Source: Dioscorea cayenensis subsp. rotundata (taxonomy: Eukaryota > Streptophyta > Magnoliopsida > Dioscoreales > Dioscoreaceae). From it: 64,000 nucleotides of DNA. The notes under the pieces were generated by a model, which did no database searches, was not told the DNA's origin, and saw nothing but the letters and a program-made list of their open reading frames with translations. Shown in pieces: positions 34,876-45,670 of the stretch; positions within the stretch are counted from its first letter, which is position 1, and the number at the start of each line of letters is the position of its first letter. Both the position numbers and the translations under genes were made by a program. The DNA is taken from positions 1,612,001 to 1,676,000 of the forward strand of contig NC_052479.1 of assembly GCF_009730915.1 (NCBI RefSeq), given 5' to 3'.

Positions 34876-37390
34876 ACTCCACCACCATCACCTATCACTG
34901 TTTCACCACTAACAATCACCCCATGGTCACTCGGGCCAAGGATGGCATCCGCCAACCAAAAACTATCTTCAATCTCGACACTACCACTACTGCCATCTCT
35001 CCTATTCCTTCCAACACTCGAGCCGCAATCACGAATCACCATTGGAGGCAAACCGTGCAAGAGAAGTACGATGCCCTCCTAAAAAATGGCACTTGGTCAT
35101 TAGTTCCAAGACCATCTTGTGCAAACGTAGTAACTGACAAGTGGATTTTCCGCTATAAGCTCAACTCGAACGACTCTCTTGCATGATACAAAGCCAGGTG
35201 GGTCGTGTGAGAATTTTCTGAGCAGCCCCACATCAACTTTGATCAAATATTTTCACTAGTTGTCAAACTATCCACCATTCGCATTGTCCTCAGCCTTGCT
35301 AGCTCTCATGGCTGGTCCATTTATTAACTCTATGTGAAGAACGTCTTTCTTCATGTCTCCTTGCTTGAGATTGTCTACTTCCAACAACCCTCGGGATTTG
35401 TCAATACCATTCACCCAAACTTTGCATGTCACTTGCACAAATCTCTATATGAACTTAGGGTTTGCTTGGTTGGAGGTTTTTGGGGGTAAGGTAAGGGAAG
35501 GGTTTTTAAAAACCCATGCTTGGGTAGGAGGTTTTAGGGGGAGGTAAAGGTTGAGAAGGGTTAATGGAGGTTTCAAAACCTCCACTTTTCTCTCATTTCT
35601 CAACCCTCCAAATTGGAGGGTTATGGAGGTTTTGAGTACCAATATTTTTTTATTGACCAAAATGCCCATACTCATTTATAAAAATTACAAGATATTTGAT
35701 TAATTAATAATATAATACTATTAATTAATATTATTATATTATTTAATTATACAAATTAATATTGTTATATTAATTAATATCATTATTAATATTATTATAT
35801 AATATTAATTTTATAATTGTATTAATTAATAATATTATTATTATTAATATTAATTATAATAATTATTATATTAATTATATTAGTTAATATTATTATATTA
35901 TTTAATTATATTAATTAATATTATTATTAATTAATTAATATTATTATATTAATTAATATCATTATTAATATTATTATATCAATTAATATTATTAATAATA
36001 TTAATTATAATAATTATTATATTAATTATATTAGTTAATATTATTATATTATTTAATTATATTAATTAATATAGTAATAATTAACGGTGAGATTTACATA
36101 AACAATGAAGTGAATGATGTATAAGTTTCATGTAATTGTATATAAAGTTACAATTTTTGTCTTTCATCCTAAGGGTAATTTAGTAATATTACTATATAAC
36201 CTTACATCCAATTATCTTCAAACCAAACACAATAAGATTCCAAATCCTCCATTTACCTTACCTTATCCCAAGCAATGAAAGGTTTAAAACTTTCTTTTAC
36301 CTTCCATTACCTTACCTTACTTTACTTTATGAAACCTTTTTATACCTCCATCCAAGCAAGCCCTTAAACAAGTGCCACATGCTTGGTTCCAACGCTTCAC
36401 CCACTTCATTACTTCCATTGGATTTGTAAGCTCTCGCTCTGACAATTCCCTTTTCATCTTTCGCTATGGCTCGGACACTGCATATCTTCTTCTCTACATC
36501 AACAACATCATTCTCACTATGTCGTTAAGTGCACTTCTTGGCCGCATTATTTCCTCACTCCTTTCTGAGTTCGCCATAATAGACCTTGGTGGTTTGCATC
36601 CTTTCCTCTGGATTCTTGTTTCTCGTACTAGCTGGCATGACATTGTGCAATCCCTACCTTACGTATATCCATTGATACTTGTCCTAAGCTTCCTTCCAGT
36701 GGGCCTTCTATATCTGATCCTTCTCACTGCAGAAGTCTTGTCAGCCCTCTGCAGCACCTCACCATCACTAGGCCTGATATCTCTTATGTCGTGCAATAGG
36801 TGTGTCTTCATATGCATGATAGACCCGAGGAAGCCTCATATGCAGCTCCTAAAGCGCATCTTGCGGCATCTTGCGCTACCTCAATGGCACACTTGATCAC
36901 AGACTATAGTTGTACAAAAATTCTTCCACCACTGCGTTGATCACCTACTCCGACGCTAACTGGGCTGTGTGTCCTGATAATCGGTGTTCCATCTTCGGGT
37001 ACTGCATTTTCTCTGGAGATATTCTTGTTTTTTAGTCCTCCAAGCAACAAACTAGCGTATCCAAGTCCATTGCAGAAGTGCAGTATCGCGCTAACGCTCA
37101 TGTGGTTGTTGAGATGTGTTGGTTGCGGCTTATTCAAGAACTTTACCAGCCATTGTCCAAAGCCACTATAATCTACTGTGACAATGTCAGCACAGTCTAC
37201 TTATTGTCTAATCCAGTGCAGCATCGTCGCATGAAGCACATCGAACTTGACCTACACTTTGCTCGTGAAAAGGTGACTCTTGGAGAAATTAATGCCCTTC
37301 ATGATTGCCTGACATCTTCACAAAGAGACTCCCAACACAACTCTTCCATGATTTTTAGTCCATCCCCAATATTGCTTCGCCGATAGCTTA
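34876..37390 (+). pseudogene. Copia reverse transcriptase-RNase H remnant, plus strand, split by a Tourist-like element
   Basis: 34920-35450 reads ITNHHWRQTVQEKYDALLKN, GTWSLVPRPSCANVVTDKW and IFRYKLNSND, then frameshifted pieces matching the RT fingers and palm up to FACHLHKSLYEL. After the inserted element, 36372-36896 resumes with AWFQRFTHFITSIGFVSSRS, DNSLFIFRYG and LLLYINNIIL. The YVDD site here is YINN, so the two catalytic aspartates are lost. 36900-37386 carries RNase H pieces (TIIYCDNVSTVYLLSNPVQH and MKHIELDLHF). Many stops make it a pseudogene. It lies head-to-head against the minus-strand Copia tail. Confidence 0.88.
35458..36363. mobile_element. Tourist-like (Harbinger) element inside the Copia RT remnant
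   Basis: The termini are GGGTTTGCTTGGTTGGAGG and, on the right, CCTCCATCCAAGCAAGCCC. A TTA duplication lies at 35455-35457 and 36364-36366. The interior (35690-36080) is almost entirely ATTA/TAATAT repeats. It separates the two halves of one RT frame, confirming insertion after the Copia element. Confidence 0.9.
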
Positions 37391-37660
37391 GATTGCATTG
37401 TGTGTGTGTGTGTGTGTGTTTGTGGGGGTTAAGGAATTGATCATGTCCGCGTGGGACTGTGCACTCATGCACGTTCTACTTGACGTGTTCATGCATGTGC
37501 GCTAGACTCAATCCAGATGCTCTGGCCTCATCTCCACCTTTGTAGCTCTTCATATTTTGCTTACTATTAATATTGAAAAGTTGTACATGTGCTTTGTAAA
37601 AGGCAAATGAATACAACTCAGTCAGTGTGTTCAATTCTATTTCAGTACATCCCTAACCTA
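37391..37660 (+). repeat. Probable 3' LTR region of the plus-strand Copia remnant
   Basis: Follows the RNase H remnant. It begins with a (TG)n run (37399-37420) and a purine-rich TGTGGGGGTTAAGG tract. The tail near 37600-37650 ('aatacaactcagtcagtgtg') looks like LTR U5, but no second copy is present to prove it. Confidence 0.4.
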
Positions 37661-37677
37661 CTTGACCTGAAAACAAA

Positions 37678-38470
37678 CCTTTGAAACTACATCCTCTCAA
37701 ATCAGAGCCAAAATTTCAAATCCCTCTCAACTTAAGAGTTACCAACTTATTTATAATTATTTTTTTTTAAAAATCGTCTAATAAAAACAACCTAAGATGA
37801 CAAAGTTGAACGTAATTCTTATTTAGGTAGGACTAGCCTCTCCTAAGTAATATATAATAGAAAAAAAATGTAGTTTTCTATGGGAGAATATCATTTTCAA
37901 TTTTGTCACTCAAATCTTAGATCTGCATTCAACTTCACTTTGATAATGAGCAGGGATCCAAACACAAGAATCAATTTTTAAACTCTATAAGATGGGATCA
38001 CTAATTTTGTCTTTTGTGGGAGGAGTAGTATTCTCCACTCATTCATAATTGCAAGATATGGAAGATTTACTTTTGTCGGCTTAGTCTGCCTCATATAGTA
38101 AATTTTTAAACAGTTATTAAACCCCTGTAACTGATGTATCACCACGGTATCTACTATTCTAACTGATGTACCACCACTATACCTACTTAATTTTTTGATA
38201 ATCCCTTCTTGGACGGCACATTTCATGTTTGAAAAAAAAAAAAAGCTCTAATTGATTTAAATGATGACGTTGGGTTACGTATACTGGATGATAAAAATGA
38301 TTATGAAGAATTTTCTAATTGGTTGGATCATAATATCAAATTACATTGAATGACTAGAATGAATATGGAGAATTTTCTAATTATACATCATGATGTTGAT
38401 TTGTATGAAATGAGTGACATGATCCAGAGAATTTTCAAATTGATATTAATATTGTGAGAAGTTTACATAA
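37678..38470. repeat. Segmental duplication, copy 1 (matches 54110-54850)
   Basis: Shares long phrases with 54110-54850, including 'accaacttatttataatta', 'gagaatatcattttcaattt' and 'ttgataatgagcagggatcc', in the same order and strand, with scattered indels. No gene recognised. Further similarity at 40190-40430 and 56530-57480 extends the duplicated unit past the nested elements. Confidence 0.8.
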
Positions 38471-38811
38471 ACTTGATAAAATAAGATATGAATGATTGCT
38501 TGGAAAAAAAATAAAATAAAGGCGCCAGTGAAGTACTTAATTCAAAGCATCACAATGACATATACACAAAGTAATTAAAAATTAGGTTTAAAAAATTGTT
38601 TGGTCCTTGTAAATAAGTCAAATTACCCCTTTAGTCCCTTTTTTCTAATTTTACCATTGGGGTATCTCTATTATTTCAATTGAGAAATCTTAGTCCTAAA
38701 CAAAACAGTCGTTTAGTTTTTCATCCATAATTACTGAGATGGCTTTTTTAATATTAAAATATTATTAAAAAAATATTAAAAAATATAACCATTTAAGTTA
38801 AGGTATAATCA

Positions 38812-39125
38812 CCAAAATAGTCATTGTACTTTTCTATTTTCCTTTTTAGTCCCTTTACTCAGAAATGCTCCCGACTAGTCCCTCTACTTTTGAAAATGTA
38901 CCCACTTAGTTAGAAATGCTCCCAACTAGTCCCTCTACTTTTAAAAATATGCCCATTTAGTCCCTCTAATTGGGTCATTTTTAAAAGTAGAGGGACTAGT
39001 TGGGGGCATTTCTAACTAGGTGGGCACATTTTCAAAAGTAGAGGAACTAGTCAGGAGTATTTTTGAGTAAAGGGACCAAAAAGAAAGAGAGAGAAAAGTA
39101 GATGGACCAATTAGGGTATTATACC
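38812..39125. mobile_element. Fold-back inverted-repeat element
   Basis: The left arm begins GGTATAATCACC and the right arm, reversed, GGTATAATACCC. Both arms contain 'tccctttactca', 'tcctctacttttgaaaatg' and 'tagttagaaatgc', leaving a very short loop near 38970. The structure is one long hairpin. Confidence 0.75.
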
Positions 39126-39184
39126 TTTTGGTTAATCATTTAAAACTAAAAACCTAAACTGCCCCCCATCACTCCACCTACTCC

Positions 39185-40025
39185 GATGAATTCCACTTCC
39201 TCCGCCTTCGAAGTCAACACTACATGCACCGCTGCTCACCTGGTGGGACCTTTCCTAGCTCGGCTTCAGCTCCATCATCTTCGTCCTCAACGGCCAAGAA
39301 GCCTGTCTCCACACCGGCCCTTCCATTCCCTTCTCTTTATACACTATCACTAGCCTTTCCGCCCTTTTCTCCTCCTTTTTCTATGCAGTGTTTGCCATCC
39401 GCGCCCCCTTTCTCGCCGACGGCTACGACCTCCTTGACCACCTTACCATTGTCATCCTCATCTCCCGTTACATCATTGCTATGCTTGGCACCAACGCCAC
39501 TTCCCACCTTAACTACTGTTGGTCTGAAGAATCAAAAGAAGAAAAACAGAGAAAAAAAACAGAGCAACAGAATGCTCAGACTCTTTATTCCCTTTACATA
39601 TTTACATGACTCTACTACTGACATGGTGAATCTCATTCACCAAACAACATAGAGAACCAAACAAACTCTTTAACTGCTGACTTGGCTCCACTTAACATTC
39701 ACATGCCATTCACTCATTGGACACAACATAATCCACTCTTTTACAAACATATAGGTAACATACCCTTACTTCAATACTGATACATTAAAGGTGATTCATT
39801 TCACAAAAGCCATAGGCCATACTCTAACAGTGAAACTTCTTCTCAAATCCTGCCTTTATCAACCAGTTTCAAACTTCAATCATCTTCAACAACTACCTCA
39901 CCTCCATCATTTGCTTCGCCATCATAGCCTTCATAATGTCCATTAGCTGCGCCCATGCCAACTCTTCCTACCTCTCTCCCTTCACCCCATTCGGCCTCTT
40001 TGGCGTCTTTCCAATTCGTCTTTTT
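39185..40025 (+). pseudogene. Captured membrane-protein coding fragment, split by an LTR-like insert
   Basis: 39187-39516 encodes, with a frame change near 39380, a C-rich plus-strand sequence ending in FAIRAPFLADGYDLLDHLTI then VILISRYIIAMLGTNATSHL. 39840-40025 continues with a hydrophobic stretch (SIICFAIIAFIMSISCAHAN) and SPFTPFGLFGVFPIR. The higher GC and codon-like composition differ from the surrounding AT-rich DNA, and two or three membrane segments are likely. I do not recognise the family. It lies between the long inverted repeats, so it is probably a transduplicated gene piece. Confidence 0.45.
39517..39829. repeat. Solo-LTR-like insert
   Basis: 313 bp starting TGTTGG and ending CTAACA (TG...CA). 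It interrupts the coding fragment around 39516/39830. No 5-bp target duplication is visible, so the call rests on its ends and its position. Confidence 0.4.
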
Positions 40026-40207
40026 TGTTAAATAATATTTTAATATTAAAAAACCACATCAATAATTATGGATGGAAAACTAAACGGTTGTTATGTTCAT
40101 AATTAAGATTTCTCAATTGAAATAATAGAAGTATCCTCAATGGTAAAATTAAAATAGAGGGAATAAAGGAGCAACTTGATCTACTTATAAGAAACAAATA
40201 AGGGTTT

Positions 40208-41094
40208 AAACTTAAAAATAAATAAATAACCATGTGACATTTGTATAAATATAGCAATCTATGCATATACACTAGTTAAGGCATGCATATAGTAAAGATT
40301 TTTTTTTATTCTCAAATATACAAATTTGGTGTAAGGAAAAAAAACTCTAGCACGACTTTTGTACTTAATTGTGACGATTTATTATTATCATTAATATATT
40401 CGTTATTGTGATAGGTTTAAGAACTGCTAAATTGGACATTAGATCTCTTGTTTGTCCTTCCTAGAAGAACTTCTAGGATGCATGAATGATCATTGCATTA
40501 ACTATGTAAAAATGATGACGTTTTAATAAAGTAATAAGGATGATTTGCACGATATATAATCTCTAAAATGATTCTTTCCAATATGCAATGGTGTTCTTTT
40601 GGATATTCAGCAGACTTCCTAATTATTCAGATTAGATTGCAATCAATAATGTGAGAACAAATTCATAAGAAATATTGTAAAGTATGACTAATTATGTGAG
40701 AAATGAAACTTTAAATAAGATGACAAGTTTGGTTTATTGATAATAAAAGTTATTTATTGCCAACACATGGACGTTTGTCTCATCACTGTAGCTAGTGTTA
40801 ATGCAAAGGTGCTCATGATCAATAATTTAGGAGCGAATTCGCTTTTCCTATTTTAAGATAAAAATGGATAAATCATGACCTATTAAATGATTGTCCACAG
40901 TCAATAAAGCTAAAAGAGGCACAAATTGACTAGTATATATGAAATGGAAATGATGTGAAATAAGTATAAGAGCTATGACATCATGTGAAATAAACAAGCA
41001 TCTTCATAGTTGAATTAAATACAACAAGCTCAACAAATCATGTGAAATAAGTCAAATAAGAGCTATGACATATATAGGCAAGAACCTTTAATAA
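40208..41094. other. AT-rich DNA; first part belongs to segmental duplication copy 1
   Basis: 40208-40430 resembles 56530-56590 and 57380-57480 ('tattattatcattaatatat.cgttattgtga'). The remaining sequence to 41094 has no gene. Confidence 0.45.
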
Positions 41095-41393
41095 AGCATG
41101 TAGTGCAACAACAATGGTCCCGTTAGCAGGAAGGTTGTTCAAGAATCTTGAAAGTCAGGCCTAGCCCTCTTTTAAGCCATGAGGGCTTTAGATACCAGGA
41201 ACCTGTGTCTGCAAAAACAAGCAACAAATCACATATTATGTGTCAAATTTCAGTGCTATGCTGCAAGCAGACCACCCAGTGAACCTGGATTATGGCAGCA
41301 TATAGCTTCATGTAAGATTCCACACGTTTTAGATAGCTGTCAGAGCTTTCAATAAGGCCCTCCTTTTTGCGATAGCCAACAATTTTTAGGTAG
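41095..41393 (-). pseudogene. GLE1: GLE1 nucleoporin gene fragment, two exons with intron
   Basis: Exon A, 41285-41393 minus strand, is bounded by AG and GT and encodes YLKIVGYRKKEGLIESSDSY then LKRVESYMKLYAAIIQ. Exon B, about 41095-41208, encodes PHGLKEG...FLNNLPANGT and VALHALLK with two stops in the middle. These match consecutive parts of the C-terminal helical domain of plant GLE1, the nuclear-pore mRNA-export factor that activates the DEAD-box helicase LOS4/Dbp5. The 76-bp intron is retained, so the fragment came from genomic DNA. No other GLE1 exon is present. Identification is from memory of the family and should be confirmed by search. Confidence 0.72.
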
Positions 41394-42605
41394 CTATTGG
41401 ACATTGAAGGTGACCAGAGAAAATAATAAAACAGATTAACATGCTTATAAAATGCAAAACTCATTTGAGTGAAGAAATTAATAATTCCAGAGAATATATT
41501 GCTAATTATAAAGCCATCTTCGTAGTTTATATGGTAGGTTTTCCATTCTCTACTTTCTTTTGTGTGAAAGAGAAAGATGGAAGATGCAATGCCATTAGCA
41601 ATTTACACTATACTAACAACAACAAAACCTAAATTTCCAACAAATGTGATATGGTCATGGATTTTTACCCTCAACTTTCAGTTTGGGAAAAGAATGAAAT
41701 GTAAACCTTTTGTTATAGGCATGGCCGGATTATATTTCAAACTATGCATGCTTTGGATTTTATAATTTAGCAGTTAATAGTTTTTTATTTGATTTTAATT
41801 ACAATCATAACTCTTTATTTGATAATGCTTGTTTACTTATATAGGAGAATTCGTAGTTAAAGATCGAGAGGGTTGAAGATGAAGAGGATACACGAAGCTT
41901 TTTACTTTGTGTAATTAAGCCAAAAAAATATTTTATAATAAAAGTAGACAAATAGTGTAAAACTCTCTACATTTTGTTATTAATCAAAATACATTGCACT
42001 TGAGCTCATTACTTATCAATAAAAGTCAATGAAATTGAATTTAGGATACTTTTGAATGTATTGAAAGATAGGAAAATAAATTAAAATTTAAATTCAATAA
42101 ATGAACAAATTTAGAGGTGGTTATAAAACCTCTTAAATATGAACATGTTTAGAAAAATAATAGTTTTAGAGGCACCACTTCTAAATATAAGAAATTGTTA
42201 GGTATAGAGGCGGTTATAACCGCCTCAAATAAAAAAATTATTAGGGAGGCGATTATAAACACCTTAAATTATTAGCTATAGAGCAGCTATAACCGCCTCT
42301 AAAACTATTGGGAAGAGATAAAAAATTATTAGGCAATTATAAGCATCTCTAAAGCGCAACTATTAGTATGATATTAGAAATTATCAGCTATAGAGATGGA
42401 TATAAACGCATGTATGATATAAGAAATTATTAGCTATAGAGGCTGTTATAACTGCCTCTAAAGCTATTGGTAAAGGATAAAGAATTATTAGACAGTTATA
42501 ACCACCTCTAAAGCGCAAGGGATAAGAAATTATAACATTATTAAAAAAAAAATACCCAACGGTAGCTATAAAGGCAATTAAAACCGCCTCTATAGGACTA
42601 GTAAA
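41095..42605 (+). mobile_element. CACTA-type element 3' region with captured GLE1 exons (copy 1)
   Basis: 41740-42605 is homologous, in the same orientation, to 52385-53160, which ends in a CACTA-type terminus. Both contain 'tttataataaaagtaga', 'acattttgttattaatca' and then a series of hairpin subterminal repeats of the form GAGGCGGTTATAACCGCCTC (best copy at 42206-42225). In this copy the very tip is replaced by another repeat at 42606. Gene fragments lie directly inside the shared end. The left end was not found. Confidence 0.6.
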
Positions 42606-44601
42606 CTACCTGATGGGTATACCTGTACCCGGTCAAAGAGGGTACCCTCTTTGACCGGGTATGATACGGGTATTACCCGTTATTTTTTTGAGCCGGTATG
42701 GGTCGTGTAAGGGTATGCCCCTATATACCCTACCCATACCCTTAGCCGTTGAAGAGGGTATTGGTTTTACCCGTACCCATACCAGTTGAAGAAAGTATTA
42801 GTTTTCCCCGTACCCTTACCCTCATATATATATATATATAATTTTATATTAAGATAAACATTTACCCATAATTTACCCAAAATTCATTTTCATTGTGATT
42901 AATTTGAAAACAATACCTTAAATTTTCTCTTAATATATTATTTTGAATTTTATTTAATTTTTATATTTATATTTAATATAGTATAATATTTTTTTGGTAT
43001 AAATATAAGAATCATAATTAAAATAAAAAAATTAAACATTATAAAACAAATATAAAAATAATGTTATAATAATTTATTCTATAAATTATAAAAACATCAT
43101 TAAAAAATAAGATACTAATAAAAAATCAATTTTTTATGAGAATTACTTATAATATTTTTTATATTCAAAATCTCACTAGATATTTATAAAATATGAAACT
43201 ATATAGAATAGAAATAGTAGATATATGAAAATTTTAAAACAAAAAGCAAGATAGTTAAATATAAACAAAAAAAATGTAAAGTTACAATTGAATTCTAAAT
43301 AGATGCCAATGAAAATTAACAAATTTGTTATCTTGTATAAATTAATTTGTTATGTATAACTTTTATGTGATTATATAATTTAAGATAAACAAATATATAT
43401 CAACTTGTAATTTTGAATTTATGTACATGGGTTTCAACATTGTATTATTATTATTATTATTATTTAATTCAATAATTTGAACAACGGATAAACGAGTACC
43501 TTGCTAGTAAGGGTAAGGGTATGATTTTATCCCGGAAGGTACGGCCATTGCCGGATTTAGGGGGGCAAGGGGTGCTCAAGCACCCCTTACCCCATTAAAT
43601 ATATTCATAATTATATTTTATATATATATATATAATTAAAATGTTAATCATTATAAATTCATATGGAAGATGCTACTCTTTATTTTAAAAAATTCTACCT
43701 CATATTATTTAAAATAAATTAAATAAAAATAATAAAATTACTATATTAAATAAATTTGATGTTGAGTAATAATAAATAATATAGCTAGCCAAACATAAAT
43801 CATCAAATATTTTTATTTTTAAATTTTATATATATATAGATTTTTTAATTGAACTTATCAACACATAATTATCAATATTTAAGATATTAATATAAAATAA
43901 AAATAAAATTTAAAAAAATGCAATTACTATAGCAAAATCTCTAAAACAAAAAAACATTGCAAATCTCATGGATTGGTGAGTTTTTTCTCTTTAATCAATT
44001 ATCTCCAAGATTATGTTTTATTTTCATTATAGGGATTTAACATTTTTTTCCTGTTTGTTTGATATCTAATTTAATTTTTTAAATTTATGTGTGATTATTT
44101 GTTGTGTAAAAATATTTATATTTGTTGAATGATCGTTAAATATTTGTTAAATATTTGTTTCATTATGAAAATTATTGTGAAAAAATGTTATATATTTGTT
44201 ATTAATTGTTATGAAAATTTTAATTATTCATTAGATTATTTGTTGAATAATTGTTGTATTTAATAATTGACTTATATATGAATTTGTTTAAAATTATTTT
44301 TTAATTACATTATTTGTTAATTTAGTGCTTAACTAGTTGAGTTAATCCCTAATTATATAGATATGATAGCAATTTTACACATAAACCAATTTTTTTAGAT
44401 GGATATATATTTTATATTTTTAAAATATTAATTATTATAATCTCGAGTTTGAATTAATAGAATTATTTAAAATTAAAAAAAATAATTTAAATTCAGTACC
44501 CCCTTAATTTTAGTTTTGGTTCCGCCCCTGGGTACGGGTACGGGTATGAGATAAGTGTGACAGGACGGGCAAAGATTTTGACATACTCTATTCATACCCT
44601 A
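42606..44601. mobile_element. Nested hAT-like repeat with 'gggtacgggta' ends
   Basis: The outer part (42606-43544 and 44531-44601) is rich in 'acccgtaccc' words, ends on the right with GTTGCCATCCCTAG, and holds a 36-bp perfect palindrome at 42626-42661. A second element is inserted at 43545-44530. The interior is very AT-rich and non-coding. The outer target duplication was not resolved. Confidence 0.45.
43545..44530. mobile_element. Inner hAT-like element
   Basis: The left end is CCATTGCCGGATTTAGGGGG and the right end, reversed, CAGGGGCGGAACC. The flanks share GGTACGG (43538-43544 and 44531-44537), close to an 8-bp duplication. AT-rich interior without coding sequence. The ends resemble those of the hAT element at 63270-63509. 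Confidence 0.55.
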
Positions 44602-44880
44602 CCCGTTGCCATCCCTAGGTGGAGGCTTCTTTTCCCAATGCAAACAGTATCCTCCAACTTTTTTCTTTTCTACTTATAAGCTACACATACTCAAAAATGA
44701 ATATATGAAATTTTAATTATAGTCATGAGCTACTCTCGATCATACCCTACCCGTTGTCATCCCATGTGGAGGCTTCTTTTCCCAATACAAACAGTATCCT
44801 CCAACTTTTTTCTTTTCTGCTCATGACCTACACACACTCAAAAATGAATATATGAAATTTTAATTATAGTCATTAGTCAT
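44585..44880. repeat. Tandem duplication, period 148 bp
   Basis: 'cataccctacccgttg' recurs at 44593 and 44741, followed in both copies by 'ggaggcttcttttcccaat', 'cctccaacttttttctttt' and 'aatatatgaaattttaatta'. The unit starts in the end of the hAT-like repeat, so duplication followed that insertion. Confidence 0.85.
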
Positions 44881-45399
44881 TACTCAAGGAAGCGTTTTGA
44901 AGTTAAATATATATCTGCTCAATTCTCTTTAGCCAAATATTTTGAATAATAATAAGGAAAAAATTTCCGGATCTTAATAATGTTTCGCATTTAAATTTGA
45001 TAGTGTTTTCATATTTAATTTTTTATCTCCAACCGCTACTTATTTTAATGATAAATTCAGAGCTATGTGCCTTTTATATTTTTTTATTTTAATGATAAAT
45101 ATTTTTTATCTGTTTTGAAGGAATTCAATCATAACTTAGAAATGTGGATTTTGGTTTAACTCCCTTTTTTTTTTAAGTTTGTGCTGAGAATCTTGAGATA
45201 ATGAGCCAACCCAGCCATATATAGCCGACGCTTTCTTGTTGTTTGGAGAGAAAGCCACCAACCCAACAAAGATTGATGATGGTACTCTATTTATATTATG
45301 ATTAATATCGAGGGTGTTTCTAAAAAGAAAAAAAGGAAAAAAAAAATACAAAACTTCAAAGGCCATCCCAATACCAAGAAGAGTCTCACCTTCGCAGGC

Positions 45400-45670
45400 T
45401 CATTTGCCTAGTCTTGGTGCTCGACCCCGTTTGGCCAGCGACATCGATAACCCACTCCTTTAAAGATGAGCAAATGAGATCCCCTCCAAAAACTTGGCTG
45501 AGTTTAACTCGCTCTTTCTCTTTTTTTTGGTTTTTTATTTTTAGACTAGTCTACTGCGGCACTGACCGACCTATGTATTTTTTTCTTCTCTTTGTTCTTC
45601 TCTTTTCTATGTTATATTTTGTTTCTTTTTTTTTTAATGAAGTGTGATTTATTCAATTTTTTTAAAAAAA
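45400..45670 (+). mobile_element. LINE 3' tail fragment
   Basis: T-rich sequence ending in 'aatgaagtgtgatttattca' and a T/A run. This resembles the tail of the LINE at 51231-51276 ('aataaatttgtggtttatcc'). No RT coding sequence remains. Confidence 0.4.

Larger units (their letters stand above)
38585..40207. mobile_element. Long-TIR element carrying a coding fragment (Pack-MULE-like)
   Basis: About 190 bp at 38585-38775 is repeated in inverted orientation at 40030-40207. Shared words include 'ctattatttcaattgagaaa', 'cgtttagttttcatccata'-like text and 'ttttaatattaaaatatta'. Between them lie a fold-back element (38812-39125), a coding fragment (39185-39516 and 39830-40025) and an LTR-like insert (39517-39829). 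The possible target duplication (ttaaaaat) is uncertain, so a Mutator-like identity is inference from TIR length and cargo. Confidence 0.55.

Noticed and set aside
39224-39652. 142-residue Ser/Pro-rich frame
   Set aside because: It is a shifted frame over the captured membrane-protein fragment, and its Ser/Pro bias comes from C-rich codons.
42100-42600. Regularly spaced repeats resembling a CRISPR array
   Set aside because: The repeats are degenerate hairpins with irregular spacing in plant DNA and belong to a CACTA-type end.
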